Of a stretch of DNA of 64,000 bases, positions 37,042 through 49,645 are shown piece by piece (the stretch's first letter is position 1; every line of letters begins with the position of its first letter). Below the pieces are notes generated by a model. The model worked only from the letters and a program-made list of their open reading frames with translations. It was not told the origin of the DNA and searched no databases. This stretch comes from Bedellia somnulentella (taxonomy: Eukaryota > Arthropoda > Insecta > Lepidoptera > Bedelliidae). Made by a program: the position numbers and the translations under genes. The stretch spans positions 2,666,001 through 2,730,000 of the forward strand of contig OY755182.1 of assembly GCA_963576735.1 (NCBI GenBank), given 5' to 3'.

Positions 37042-40000
37042 CTCTGCGGTGCTTGACCACTGAGAAGATTAGCTACGTCATCCACTATGGATTGCGATAG
37101 TCTCGAAGTATCTTAGCGTAGCTTTGGGGTTATGAATGGCGTATGCTTATTTCTTTTGGTATTGGCTTTAAATGTTTACGGTATTGTTACCGTGATGACG
37201 AAAACAGGCTACGCGAATAGATAGATCTGTTGAGAGTGGGGTTTTGTGTTGAATTGTTTAATTTTGTAAATAGATGGTTATTGACACTGCGTTAAAAATG
37301 AAATTGTCGATAAAATGAAGCCACATCATATCGTGTAGATAAATCGCTATCGAGTCATTACTTTAATAAGAAAAAATAGTAACGAGAATACACATAAAAC
37401 AAGCAAGCCATTTCATTGACGTGATATAGTATAGTTGCGAGTGGAATACTGGTTTTTGTAAAGGTGTGTTATGATGTGTCGCTATGAGATATGATCGATC
37501 TTCTAAAACGTTAACAGAGTTTTCATTTCAACATTGACGGACGAATATTTGGTGCTGTCCAAACTGAATTCGTCAGCGTTGAGTGACAACTTAAAAATAA
37601 TTCATAGTTATATTTCAGAATGATTTGATTCAAAAAACGTTTGTATCGTATGATCAAGAACAAGTTTTAGACGTAGATACTAATGCAATGTTTTGATAGG
37701 ATAATAAAGAACGGTGTAGAAGAAGTTGATTGTTGAATTCAGATCATGTTCAATAAAACTAAAAAGCAAATTTATAATCTGAGCATTAGTTGTCAGAGTA
37801 GAATAAGATGAAAACTCGCATAAAATAGTGGTTTTATAGATAGAAAGAATGCTGATGATTCAATGTTTACATCAAATTGAGCAGAGAAAACGCGTTTCGA
37901 ACTTAAAGATATGCAAAAATTTTAATACGTTGATAAAAAGTCTTTTGTTGGTGCTATTAGAAACCGTGTGGAAGACGTTCGGAATGCCGAAGCATATATA
38001 ACGTAACCAACTGGTTTTCTGTGAACATTTCATTTAGTTGGATCCGTCCCCGACAAAATGGACGTTTGTCAAATTTAAAAAGTTAATTATCGAATACTTT
38101 TACTACGCCATCTGAATCCTGGCCAGTGATACATCATCCTGGCGCGAGGATATAAATCACTTGGTGATTGATCGTACTGTATAATGTATATCTCACGCTC
38201 GTTCGCTATCCTTTTTTAATCCCGGACAAATGATTTTAACACATCTCGTTTCTTTTTACGGACACAGTTTTGGTCAAAAGTTTATGAGCACTCAATAAAG
38301 TCTGGACCATTTCGGTACAACAAAGGAAATCTCAAGACCCTTTCCGAATGTGAAATTCAATATTTTCCTGTCGTATAGTTAACCTAATGTGTGTTTACAG
38401 TGAAAACCTATCACGTTTCCAACACAACTATTGTGAGTCAGGGACCCGTCTAATGCTCATATCCGAGCATTACCTGCCCCAAATGAAGGGCAAAATGCCC
38501 TTTACAAAACAGATTAGCGCTATTTTCAATTGTAGTTGGTCCCCGAGCCCCGATTCTCATGCAAATGTATCGGCAAAACGTGCGAAAATATAATTAGTTT
38601 AGGACGGAAACCTGTATCTCGATAGACAAGGGTCACAAGGTGAGGCAGCTTGACCGTGCATTATGCGCCCGCTTATTCTTTACTATGCAGTTTTTAATTA
38701 ATGTTTCTGTACAGGAGTAACTTTTGACCGATGTCCGGTTTGCTTTTAGGGAATAGTCCGTTTTGATTAATGGGTTTTGCGATTTCGCGAAGTTTGTCGT
38801 GGGAAAGAGTTCGGCAGCGGTTTTGACGATTGTATCTTTATGTTGGCCACGGCGGAGTTTCCGAGAAAGAGGACCATTATGGTTGGCCCTGGAGCGCGCA
38901 CCGAAACATGTCACAGTTATTACGCTCACTAGAAAATGATAATATCTCTCATATGTGTGTGACGCGGCTCACGCGGCCGGCAATATTCCACAGCCTCGAG
39001 TTATTCTCGTAATTCTAATGGCGTGTGCTTGTTGATGTTTGACGTGATTATCTTTATACTGCTCTTTGTCATATTCTTTGCTTCGAGCCTCTTCAGCTTC
39101 GTTGCTGAGGTGTTTGATTACAAACGATAGTATCGATCACGGTTTACTTGTAACATCTGCACTAACACATTGCGTAGAAATGCATTTTCATGAACCCCCA
39201 AACGAGACTCCAATCTAAATCCACTTTAGAATAGTTTTGTGTTTCTTGACTACAGAAGACTATTTTGAAGTGAATTATGCTAAAAGATGACATTGATTCA
39301 ACTATGACAACGACAAACCTGACTTTGCAAAAGTACAATATTCTAACAAAACTGGAATAGACAAGCACTTAAGTGATAAACTCGTTACATTTCTCACGGT
39401 GGCGGCATCGATGTTTGCGAACTGCCCCGCGCAGTCCAAACAAACCGTTCTTACGGTCAGTTGGGCCCGAATGACCCCACCTGGTACAAATTGACACCTA
39501 TGTCAAAAACTATATCTAAATCTTTTGACAAAACTTTAAGGCGTGCAAAAGCATTCAAATTTTATGCAACGCAAACATCACTAATATAACCCCTGGGAAC
39601 TTCTCTGATATTTTTGACAGCGCATGTGGGATAAGCATTTTATAGCACAAAAGCGCAGCATTGTAAGCGGTTTCTATAATCCGTGCATCCAATATAATAA
39701 TTTTAACAATAGGTTGGAGTAAGAACGCGGTCTTATGTGGAATGTTTATAAGTACGTCGTTCTACTTTCATACTGTTATCCGTTGGCGGGAAAAGTTACG
39801 GTCTACAATATTACTTTTAAAATATGTGGAAGTTCTTTATGCTAAGATTTAACATTATTAAGATGCATATAATCCAGAAGTGAACCTGAGTATAAAATAT
39901 TTTCATAAATGTAAATATTATAGTTTTAAAAAAATTACGAAATGTATACTTCCAAAACTGCTTTATGAATATAAAATGATACACATACACTGCATTGAAC

Positions 40001-40197
40001 GTGATGATACAATTCATATTCAAGAAACGCTATGCAGTAAGAAGTGTTTTTCATTTCAAATAAGTAAACCGGTTATTGCATAAGTACGTACATAATGATA
40101 TAAAAGCAAAGAAAGTTTCACATAGATTTAACGTGGTTTTCAAATTTCAGACTGATTATGTATTATTAAAAAAGGACTATTTAATTTTATAACAAGA

Positions 40198-40447
40198 GTG
40201 TAGTGTCAACTTAGAATAACACTACCCCTTTCTACCCGTGGGTGATCGTAAAAGGCGACTAAGGGTATAGGTGCTTTTTAAGTGGTTTTTGGGCGATGCG
40301 GTTGGAGACCCGTCACCAAAAACATTTATTATTACCATCTTTTCCCCAATCAATTTCCAAAAGTGGCTGAGGAATTTCCCATTCCAAAGCTCTGGCTACC
40401 CCGTTAAGGGATTCATAGCCGTGAGTATATGAATATATGTATGTGTA
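40198..40447 (+). mobile_element. SINE-A copy, full length
   Basis: gtgtagtgtcaacttagaat to gccgtgagtatatgaatata. It belongs to the variant with gggtgatcgtaaaaggcgac. Confidence 0.87.
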
Positions 40448-41994
40448 AATAAAGCATTCAATCTTCAGACTTTTGTATCTGCTTAAAAGCTGCAAGTTTT
40501 TGTGAAAGGCGAACGAGAATAGTACCACAATACTGAATATGTAACGGGTCTTTTTATCTCAACAAATATTTTCCTTCATCAAGTAAATTTAATTAGGAAT
40601 TCACACACCACCTCAAAATACGTTTATCAAAAGATTGAATGAAAATTCATTGAAATATTCACCCATAGGGTAGATAAGATCTGATGCGGCGGTTTCCAGA
40701 AAATACCGGCTAAGTCACGGTAGCCATCGAGAAGGTTCCGTAATATTTTGTATTTTACGGTATTTTAGGGATATCTTTGCGAAAATATTTATATACTATT
40801 TGGTATACATTCAAGTATACATTCTTATGCCAGTCTTCGAGAATGAGGAGGAAAAAAATGAGAAGTTTTTTAGATTAAAGATTCTTCATCCCGTAACCCA
40901 ATAATCACAACCAAACGCTAAACTACTTTATTACATTGCACTACTTTTAAAAAGGGAGTCAGATTGTAGTTCCTTTACGACATTATAGTTTAGGTGCCAG
41001 AAGACCTCGTTTCCTTCTAACAAATTTACACAAGCCCTTCAATTTTCGAATATCTTATACTTGACCTACAGACGTACAGAACAAAATCCTTACAAGGTTC
41101 CCTCATTAAAGCACGGACCCCTAAAAGTACTTCTAAATGACCGAGCTCATACAAAAACTTATTAAGATATTTCAAACAAAGAGACGGGTGATTGATGCAC
41201 CCTAAACAAAAGCGGTTCACCCATTGTTCATACAAAGAATGATGAGCGCTGTGCGAGGTGTAATACAAAACTGGTTGCAGTAATGCGCTTTCATTAATCA
41301 ATTTACTTGCCAATAGTTCGTGTTTTTTTATTTAAATGACTTCTGACGTTATAGTTAAATAAGCAGTTAGTTCTTATAGCAGCCTTTAATTTCGATAATG
41401 CTATTTTATTTGGATAACGCACACCAATTGGTGTATGGACATCTTTTTGCCACATTTATTTTCAAAGATGCAACCTGTTAATGTCCAATACCTTATGTTC
41501 GGCCGCCTTATAATTGTTTAAATCTTTTTGTTCATGAAAACCTCATGTGGGAATTATTACTAATAAATAAAGAATAAATAATCCCGCCTGTGTCGAAATT
41601 TTTCTTTCCTTTATTTATTATTTATTTATTCGCCTTATAATTGGCTAGTGATCTGTTGTATTTAATTTCACTGGAAAATGTCCTTGATATTTCCCGTGTC
41701 ACGGGGCTCGTATTATTAGCTCATCAAAGTTAGTCAAAAAAAATAGTTATACTTTTTATGTATGGTTAAAGTCTTATATGTTATGTTACGAAATTTAGTT
41801 CGAGAGTGAATAGAGACAAAAGTTCTGCAGTGATAGAATATTTTGTTTGAAGAGTGCTTGTCTTGACATTACGGCTAATTCGTATAAGTGCTGATTAACA
41901 AGCTGTTAAACTTAAGTGTATCTAGAATAGACCGAGTACTTACATTTGAATTTTACCTAGCATAATTTTTACAAATAATATTTTATAAAACCTT

Positions 41995-42060
41995 AAGAAA
42001 TCGGAACCCGCTACCCTGGTACTTAGAAGGCGAGCTTCCTATCTGTTTACTCAAAACTCC
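41995..42060 (-). mobile_element. possible tRNA-derived SINE head fragment
   Basis: The minus strand reads aggaagctcgccttctaagt then accagggtagcgggttccga, resembling a tRNA anticodon arm and box B. There is no body and no second copy, so the call is weak. Confidence 0.3.
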
Positions 42061-42629
42061 CCAATGATGTTATATTTTAATTTGTGTTTTGTTTCAAGTT
42101 GGGTGTCTAAAATATATATAACTATATTTTGGACCGAATAAATTGATATAAAACTCATACGAAATCAAGAATTCATTGTATTACAGCAACCCAAAACATA
42201 TCTAAGTCCGATAAACAGATAAAGAACATAACAATAAGCTAATGCCGTTTAAAAATACAAAACACAACCATTTGAGAACCAAAGAGCTTGATGTAAGAAG
42301 ATTAGATCACAAAGCGATCGCACTTACATCTTTCAACTTCTGGAGAAAAAAAACAACCCTACGTGAGGTAGGCCCTGTGACACCTTTCTTTTGTGCAATG
42401 ACAGTAAACAAATGAGGTAGTGATGGATACAAAGAGATGGTATACATGATAATAGAAGGGTTAATTTTCAGTGTTGTGAAACACGGTCACGATAGCTGAT
42501 AAGTTTTGATGCCAAGTAGCTTCGACTTAAACTTTAGCCTGTGTCAAGACAATCTATATCTACTGTATGTATGAAACAATGAGATTGGTCTGGGACTTTT
42601 TATCGAAAAATGTGCGATGTATTTTGGGA

Positions 42630-42752
42630 CCCATCACCACCTATCCTAACTTATCAATTATCATTCTCGTTTCCTCGTAGCTTCCACGTGGTAAATGGCT
42701 TCTTGATTCCAAAGATTTACCAATTCATTTAAGGGTTACGGCCGTGAGTATA
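42630..42752 (+). mobile_element. SINE-A remnant, heavily degraded
   Basis: gggacccatcaccacctatc at one end and ttaagggttacggccgtgag at the other. Confidence 0.55.
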
Positions 42753-43249
42753 AGAAATGCAGTTTAGTCTTTTAATTGTTTGCAGTGGGCGATTGACTTG
42801 GAATAAATGAAACCTACGCTACACACTTAACTGATCCTTGAAGAAAATTCAGAATTTGACAAAATATCAGAAATGATGGAAGGATGTATCTTGAAACTAA
42901 ACAAGGTCAAATATATATATATAATAATGAACCATTCTGAAGTAACACCGAAAGGCCGGTGTCTCCATCCGACCTTTACGTTTGATGCGGAGGGTCGCTG
43001 TTAATATTATGAAGTTGTCCCTTCCTGTCTACCCTCTGGTTTATCTTACAGGAAGCGAGAGGTGGCTCGCGAGATGTTAATTGTGGTAAAGGTGTAGGGA
43101 CTTTTGGTACTTAAATATAAAATAAAGGATAATGATATCTTTGAGACTTGAGCGAATGGTCATTTTGGTGGGAAGTCGTTTTAAAACTGCTGTGTTATAC
43201 GTAACAGTTTTTAGTTACGGTTTCAGGTTTTCTTTCTCTGTTATAAACC

Positions 43250-43306
43250 TTGATAAATGAAGCATGCGCATGACTTTAAAAGACAAAGAAGTGAATCCCA
43301 ATTCAG
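43250..43306 (-). mobile_element. SINE-C head-proximal fragment, degraded
   Basis: gataaatgaagcatgcgcat and the following actttaaaagacaaag...ccaattcagga align with the stretch next to the tRNA head of the full-length copy. Confidence 0.45.
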
Positions 43307-43348
43307 GACAACCCAGTTTAAGGCTTAAGCTTTGCATGGTTATTTATT

Positions 43349-43439
43349 ATGCTAGAGAGGTTTGTCAGGATCGTACGAAGGGGCGATCAATAGTCTCTGC
43401 CTACCCCAATAGGAACTAATGGCGTATATGTGTGTATGT
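43349..43439 (+). mobile_element. LINE-B 3' tail with target duplication
   Basis: About 91 bp, flanked by 13-bp duplications differing at one base (ATGGTTATTTATT at 43336-43348, ATGGTAATTTATT at 43440-43452). Confidence 0.85.
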
Positions 43440-43921
43440 ATGGTAATTTATTGACTAAGCTTGTTAAGAATGAGGGATAACATAATGAGGAAACCCATAT
43501 GACCAATTTATACACAGCTATGCGACAGATTGTTTATACAAATTTCTATCATGAAAATTTCGAAAATGATGTACGCAGCGAATGCAAGTTTTTTTGTTGT
43601 CAATATAATGAAAAAGATTTTTTACGTAAAGTCACAACAAGTATGGTTTCAATTATCTTAATATAACCTTGAAGACCGACTAATGACTCAGAAAGATTAA
43701 TGATTTCACTAATTATACCCAATATGAAGCCTACTTGAGTTTACTCTTTTATTATTTTGCTGCGCTAACATCCACTAAAATCACATTTAAATTAGTTTTT
43801 CTGCTAATTACGGAATTCACCTTGGGATGGATTTAATCGTGGTTATAAAAGGATATTAATTGTGTTTATTACAGGTTAGTAACCGTGGTAATGAAGTGAA
43901 TTAGCTACTTTGTGCCTTTAT

Positions 43922-44168
43922 ATACATACACATACTTATACTCACGGCTAAATCCCTAAACGGGGTAGCCAGAGCTAGAAACTACTTAACCACATTTAGA
44001 AGTTGATAGGAGAGAATATTATAGAAGTGTAGAATCGTTGGTTATAGTTCTCCGGCCGCATCGCCCAAAAATCACTTAAAAGCCCCTATACCTTAGCAGC
44101 AATTAGTCGACTCTAACGATCACCCATAGGTAGAAATGAAGTAGTGTTATTCTAAGCCGACTGCAAAG
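43922..44168 (-). mobile_element. SINE-A copy, nearly full length
   Basis: catacttatactcacggcta to ctaagccgactgcaaag on the plus strand; diverged. Confidence 0.82.
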
Positions 44169-44205
44169 CTTAACTGTAGTTATGTGTTTCAAAACTACAG
44201 TTAAG
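44169..44205. repeat. perfect 13-bp stem hairpin at a SINE-A end
   Basis: CTTAACTGTAGTT (44169-44181) and AACTACAGTTAAG (44193-44205) around an 11-nt loop, abutting the 5' end of a minus-strand SINE-A. Confidence 0.7.
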
Positions 44206-44678
44206 TTTTGGGATTACGGTTTACGATTACTATTTCTCATACTCGCAAGTAGTAACAGAGGTGAATAGATATTTTTTTCTTTTCGTTAGATATGTGTCTT
44301 TATATTTTAAAGAATTTTACCAGGTCAGCTACCTTCTTGGTATTATTACGTAATTTTACGATTAAAATACTCCTCGCCCCTAATTGAAAGAGAATGCCGG
44401 TTAATTTATAAAATTAAACCGATAACCGCCAACACTAAACGCCTAGTGATGTAGGCAATACAATGTAATGACACCTGGATACCGCTAATAGCAGCATCAG
44501 CCGGTAATGGTCGCGTAATCCTCCATCGCGGTTGCGAAGTTTTTATCGATGGGTATAAATAGGATTCGCGATTCATTTGAAAATAATTTGATGCGTGATG
44601 TGATCAACGTACTATCAAGTTAATATGGAATTGCATTTTGCATTTCGTTACGTTATGTTTTACGGAGATTTTATTTTG

Positions 44679-45057
44679 CCGTGTAGTTCTTAGAATGTCA
44701 TAACATAATAACATAAACGTTCACGCCGAATATCCCCGAAGGGGCTGGCAGAGGTACTAATACTTTAGGACATCACGTGACTTTGTCACCTGGTGTTCAG
44801 AGTACCCACGTTTTGCATGGTTTTCTTAGAATGTCACTATCCGTTTTTATCCACGGGTGTCGTAAGAGGCGACTAAGGGTATGGAGTTTTTTACAGTGGT
44901 TCTTGGACGATGCGGTTGGAGACTCATCACCAACGATACTGGATTTCCACCATCTTCTCCCATATCAACTTCCAAATATGGCTGACAAATTTCTAGCTCT
45001 GAAGCACTGTCTATGCCTTTTTCGGCTTTATGGCCGTGAGTATATGTATGTATGTAT
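44679..45057 (+). mobile_element. SINE-A copy split by a SINE-C insertion
   Basis: gccgtgtagttcttagaatg starts the element. It resumes after the SINE-C at 44823 and ends gccgtgagtatatgtatgta. Removing 44701-44836 restores a continuous SINE-A. Confidence 0.9.
44701..44822 (-). mobile_element. SINE-C copy inserted into a SINE-A copy
   Basis: A 122-bp, 5'-truncated copy flanked by an exact 14-bp duplication TTCTTAGAATGTCA (44687-44700 and 44823-44836). The duplicated bases are themselves part of the interrupted SINE-A. Confidence 0.92.
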
Positions 45058-45330
45058 TTTATTAAGTTTAATTTGACCAAATTAGTTAATATATAATTAG
45101 TATGATTTATTTGAGTAACAACTTGAAAAAAACAAACTCATTTACACATTACACTCTTCAGTCAAGATATTCGTTTCATCATCATCACTTCGACTTTTGT
45201 TGGACAGAAGCCTTTCGAAGTTGTCCAAAATGACTGACCTTACGCTAATCAATCTATTTGCCAAACTAAGTACCTCACACTTGTTGTTTCGCCGTTTGTA
45301 ATAATTACAAATGCGTGAAATTGTTGTCAC

Positions 45331-45409
45331 TTGGTGTTAAGAGTACCCAATTTGGTCTAGACATTGCATTCACGTGATAGAACGCAGGCCTATTTCCACT
45401 TTGTGTGGT
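45331..45409 (-). mobile_element. SINE-C fragment, degraded
   Basis: It resembles the central body: ttggtgttaagagtaccca and cacgtgatag...gcaggcctat. It lies just downstream of the svp DBD exon. Confidence 0.7.
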
Positions 45410-45433
45410 TCCGCTAAACTAATAACTTAGTCA

Positions 45434-45640
<207 letters not shown>

Positions 45641-45798
45641 CTAATTTATGAAAAGTTCTGAGTACATAATTTCATAGAAAAATGTGGACAAAGCGAGGGT
45701 TGGCCTTCCCCATAAAGAGATTCTAATGGAGTTGCATTAAGCCTAGATCAGGCAAATAAGTTCAGAGAAGCAACATATATGCAAGCATAAATAACAAA

Positions 45799-46048
45799 TG
45801 ACGTGTAGTGTCGGCTTAGAATAGCACTACCCCATTTCTTCCGGTGGGTGTACGTAAGAGGCGACTAACGGTATTGGGGCTATTAAGGGATTTTTGGGCG
45901 ATGCGGTTTGAGACCCATCACCAACCACCTTTATTTTACCATCTCTTCCCCATGCAATTTTCCAAAAGTGGCTGAGGAATTTCTAATTCCTTAGCTCTGG
46001 CTACTCCTTCTAGGGATTTATAGCCGTGAGTATATGTATGTATGCATG
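45799..46048 (+). mobile_element. SINE-A copy, full length with target duplication
   Basis: 250 bp between exact 11-bp duplications TAAATAACAAA (45788-45798 and 46049-46059). It lies 177 bp upstream (in gene sense) of the svp DBD exon, so it is close to the splice acceptor. Confidence 0.9.
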
Positions 46049-46603
46049 TAAATAACAAAATACCATAAAAACTGGGTTTAGATATGTATACTAATGTAAG
46101 TCTCAAATTATATACAAAAAAACCAAAGATCAATACTAAACTAAATTTGAACGGGATGTTGCTGCTTGTTTTTAGTATCTTCTAATTAAACCTGCGTTTT
46201 ACTTAAGTGGTAAATTATTAACTCTTAAATAAAAAAAAACATAGAAGTAGAAAATACTGAATTTAAACAGTTTTATTACGAAGCCACGGCATACAAATTA
46301 GAATAACAAAACCATTGATACAGCACTGATAAATTAACATAATTTATGTGAAGTCGGTAGTAAAAGCATTTTTATATACTCGAAGTCAATTTAGTGCAAA
46401 ATAGTTTAATTTATATGAGAATTTAAAATAGTTCTGTAATATATCTGTCAAAGCAACTAAAATGTTGTTAATCTATTGGTGTTCATCTGGAATTTGGATT
46501 ATCCTCATATTTTGACAAATTCAATGTGAATTATAATTAATTTGTTCCTATTAGTCCTTTTACCCATTTGTTCTCGCGGTTTGTATTTGTTGTGTTCGCA
46601 TTT

Positions 46604-46818
46604 GCTGTGTAGTGCCTGTGGTGTATGTAAAACACGACTAACGGTATTGGAACTTTTAAGGGATTTTTGGGCGATGCGGTTGGAGACCCTTCACCAACAA
46701 CCTTTATTTTACCATCTTTTCCCCACGCAACTTTCTAAAGTAGCTGAGGAGTTTTTAATTCCATAGCTTTGGCTACCCCTTCAAGGGATCTAAAGCCGTG
46801 AGTATATGTATGTATGTT
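46604..46818 (+). mobile_element. SINE-A copy with 5' internal deletion
   Basis: gctgtgtagtgcctgtggtg lacks about 35 bp of the family 5' region; the rest is intact to gtgagtatatgtatgtatg. Confidence 0.82.
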
Positions 46819-47344
46819 TTCGCGGGTCTCTTAAGACGCTAATCAGAGTTTTGTGGATTCTGAAGTGATCGTCGGGCGATGTGGCAAATCACAAATATTG
46901 CCGAAATACCTTGATTAGATGCCTTGTTTAGATAAAAAGTATTAAGAAGAATTTCACATTGAATATCCACTCAGGATCGAAAACTAATTACAGGAATATA
47001 AAATGAACTAAGTAATAGTGTTATTAAATAGTAATAGTGAAGCAATATAGCGTTTATTGGTTTATTTATAAGTCTTTTAGTGTACCTTATATGTAATTTT
47101 ATCGTAAACTCTATTTATTTACAGCCGATGCGTGTATTGTCATAAAGAATGTGGTAAACCTGAATTATTTAGTATTCTTACTGATCTTTCAAATTGGTGA
47201 AGGAAAGTTAATCTTTGTATTGCAAGATTTGGAATCAACAATAACACACTTGGTTATATTTTAAATATCGTTGTTGATGTTTTTACATACACATAGTTAT
47301 CAGTTTCACCATGTTGTTGGAAATCTATCTCACATGACTAAAAT

Positions 47345-47497
47345 TTATTGACCTCTCCATTCAAAGGTTGTCTGGAAGAGATCGCTTTTAGTGATAAGAC
47401 CGCCAATTGTACTTTTGTTAGTTAGTTCTGTGTATTTGTAAATGTTTCTCCATATTTGATGTGCAATAAATAGTTTTCTATTCTTTTCTATTCTATG
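47345..47497 (+). mobile_element. LINE-D 3' tail
   Basis: Core ggaagagatcgcttttagtg then ataagaccgcc...gtgcaataaatag and a TTCTA-repeat tail. This resembles a non-LTR tail I remember as very common in lepidopteran 3' regions; the family name is uncertain. Confidence 0.65.
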
Positions 47498-47584
47498 TTT
47501 TTCCAACTATGTTATCCACCATTCACTAAAAAATATTAAGTTGTTTAGTGACCTTATTGTCCTATTTGAAATAGTTGATTCCGA

Positions 47585-47637
47585 AGCTTTCTCAAATGGG
47601 AAATGTCTACCCTTTTAGACCTTAGCCGTGATCATAT
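47585..47637 (+). mobile_element. possible SINE-A 3' remnant
   Basis: aaatgtctacccttttagac then cttagccgtgatcatat looks like the 3' hairpin and tail. Confidence 0.35.
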
Positions 47638-48002
47638 CAAGGGAGATAGAACCAGTGTAGTTTCGTGGAAATAATCAGGTTTGTTTACGTAGTACTGGAA
47701 CCATAAAGCAAGATCCGCTAGTGATGTACCGTTAGCTGCGGAGAGATGTGAAGCTTATACATGATATCAAACTTTTATAGGGTTGTACTTTGTAGCTTAC
47801 TGGAAATTTTTGTTTTATTATTGAAGAATGATGAATGGTATTATTATTTTTGTGGATTTTTAGGTTTAGGTATGAAATGCCAACAGGAATGTCCATAAAA
47901 ATACTAAGCAACTTTTAAAATGATTTTAGAAATTTTTTAATCAGTTCCTAGCCTAAAGATTCAAAACAAATTTGATAATATAATATCGAAACCTATAATA
48001 TA

Positions 48003-48233
48003 TCACGGCTATAAATCCCTAGATGGGGGATTTCAGAGCTGAGGAATTAGAAATTCCTCAGCCACTTTTGGAAAGTTCAGTGGGGAAAAGATGGTAAAAT
48101 AAAGGTTGTTGGTGATGGGTCTCCAACCGCATCGCCCTAAAATCCCTTAAAAGCCCCAATACCGTTAGTCGCCTTTTACGTACACCCACCGGAAGAATTG
48201 GGGTAGTGCTATTCTAAGCCGACACTACACAGC
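48003..48233 (-). mobile_element. SINE-A copy
   Basis: tcacggctataaatccctag to cgacactacacagc on the plus strand. The TATG tail is missing on the left. Confidence 0.83.
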
Positions 48234-48236
48234 AGA

Positions 48237-48239
48237 TAT

Positions 48240-48271
<32 letters not shown>
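48237..48271. repeat. TA microsatellite
   Basis: (AT)n run immediately after the 5' end of a SINE-A copy in intron 1. Confidence 0.9.
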
Positions 48272-48273
<2 letters not shown>

Positions 48274-49283
48274 CTAATATGACAACCTTTAAGATCTTAT
48301 TTTTTAAATGATACATTCAGTCACATCACTCCATATAAACACACCAATCCACGAAACAACTCATCTTTATTTAAATTTAAATCATGTTTAGTGATAATAC
48401 GAGTCACCACTACAAATCACAGTTTCCCAACCTAGCAGCCCTACCGCGGACATTCCAGCGCCTCCCAATTACCACTATCGTAGTGAATATCGTGCCCGTT
48501 GCAAATTGTTCCGAACGATAATACGATAAACAGCGACACACTGATATTTGAGAAACAATGGTTCGATTCTACGTGCGCTATTGGGAATTTGCACTTGCGC
48601 GGTTCTATTGACTTTGTATGAGAAAAGGTATTTAAGTCGGAGTTTTTTTTGTTTGGGTGAATGTTTTTGATAGACAAAAGCCTAAGATATTCTTTTTGCG
48701 ATAAAAATATTCATTCAAGAATATTAAATATTTGATGATAAACGTTATTAAACCATTGTACCCGTGAATAAGAAAATAAAATCGTTAGTTTTATTTGCTT
48801 ATGCAAACATAATATATTTTGCTAAATCCGTATAATAAATAAAACTAATAAAATTTGCGCTAAAAGATTAAGGAAGCGTTACAGTTGCATTTATTATATT
48901 TTACAGATGTGATTTGTTTTTAAGACACTTCCATTCTTATTCTTTACTTTTAAAAATGTTTCTGTTGGCCATTTTATGAAATTAAGACAAGGTTAGGTCA
49001 GTGTTTCAGAAAAATGGTTAGTTTTATGTTGCCATTAAGTAAGTAAGTATGTAGTTTACATATCTTGCAGCAACAAATTTTTGTATTAATTACAATACTT
49101 TAACTTAGTAAATAATGTTCCTACGATTTAAGGTTGGTGTGAAACTAAGAACAATAGGGAAGTATTGAAAATATGTATGAATTAAGTCTTATATTTTACT
49201 CCATCCGAAAAGAAATTCCATATTTTAAGACTTAGGGTACTGCATATAAGAATTTGCTTACACCAAAGGTATATAACACCAAA

Positions 49284-49528
49284 GCCGTGTAGTGTCGGCT
49301 TAGAATAACACTACCCCATTTCTACCCGTGGGTGATCGTAAGAGGCGACTAAGGGTATAGGGGCTTTTTAAGTGATTTTTGGGCGATGTGATTGGAGACC
49401 CGTCACCAAAAACATTTATTATTACCATCTTTTCCCCAATCAACCTCCAAAAGTGGCTGAGGAATTTCTCATTCCAAAGCTCTGGCTACCCCGTTAAGGG
49501 ATTTATAGCCCTGAGTATATGTATGTAT
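49284..49528 (+). mobile_element. SINE-A copy with target duplication and 5' extra bases
   Basis: CCAAAGGTATATA occurs at 49263-49275 and 49529-49541. Eight extra bases (acaccaaa, 49276-49283) lie between the left duplication and the usual element start. Confidence 0.85.
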
Positions 49529-49584
49529 CCAAAGGTATATATTCTCAAATAAAGGTTAGCAAATTCGTCACACAGATATTAGTC

Positions 49585-49645
49585 TTGACAAGAAATCAAA
49601 CTCACGACCTCTAGAACTAAACAATCGACCTCAGCCATTTATCTA
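49585..49645 (-). mobile_element. possible tRNA-derived SINE head fragment
   Basis: The minus strand aatggctgaggtcgattgtt then tagttctagaggtcgtgagt/ttgattt has box A- and box B-like spacing but poor matches. Confidence 0.3.

Noticed and set aside
44777..45076. Open frames of 60-100 codons over 44.8-45.1, 46.5-46.8 and 57.1-57.4 kb
   Set aside because: They lie inside SINE-A copies and recur with the same peptide (e.g. VGDGSPT or REYMYV) wherever the SINE occurs; they are repeat-derived and not genes.
48551..48600. tRNA-like GGTTCGATTCT motif
   Set aside because: No matching box A or acceptor stem at the right distance; not a tRNA gene. No true tRNA gene was seen anywhere in the window.
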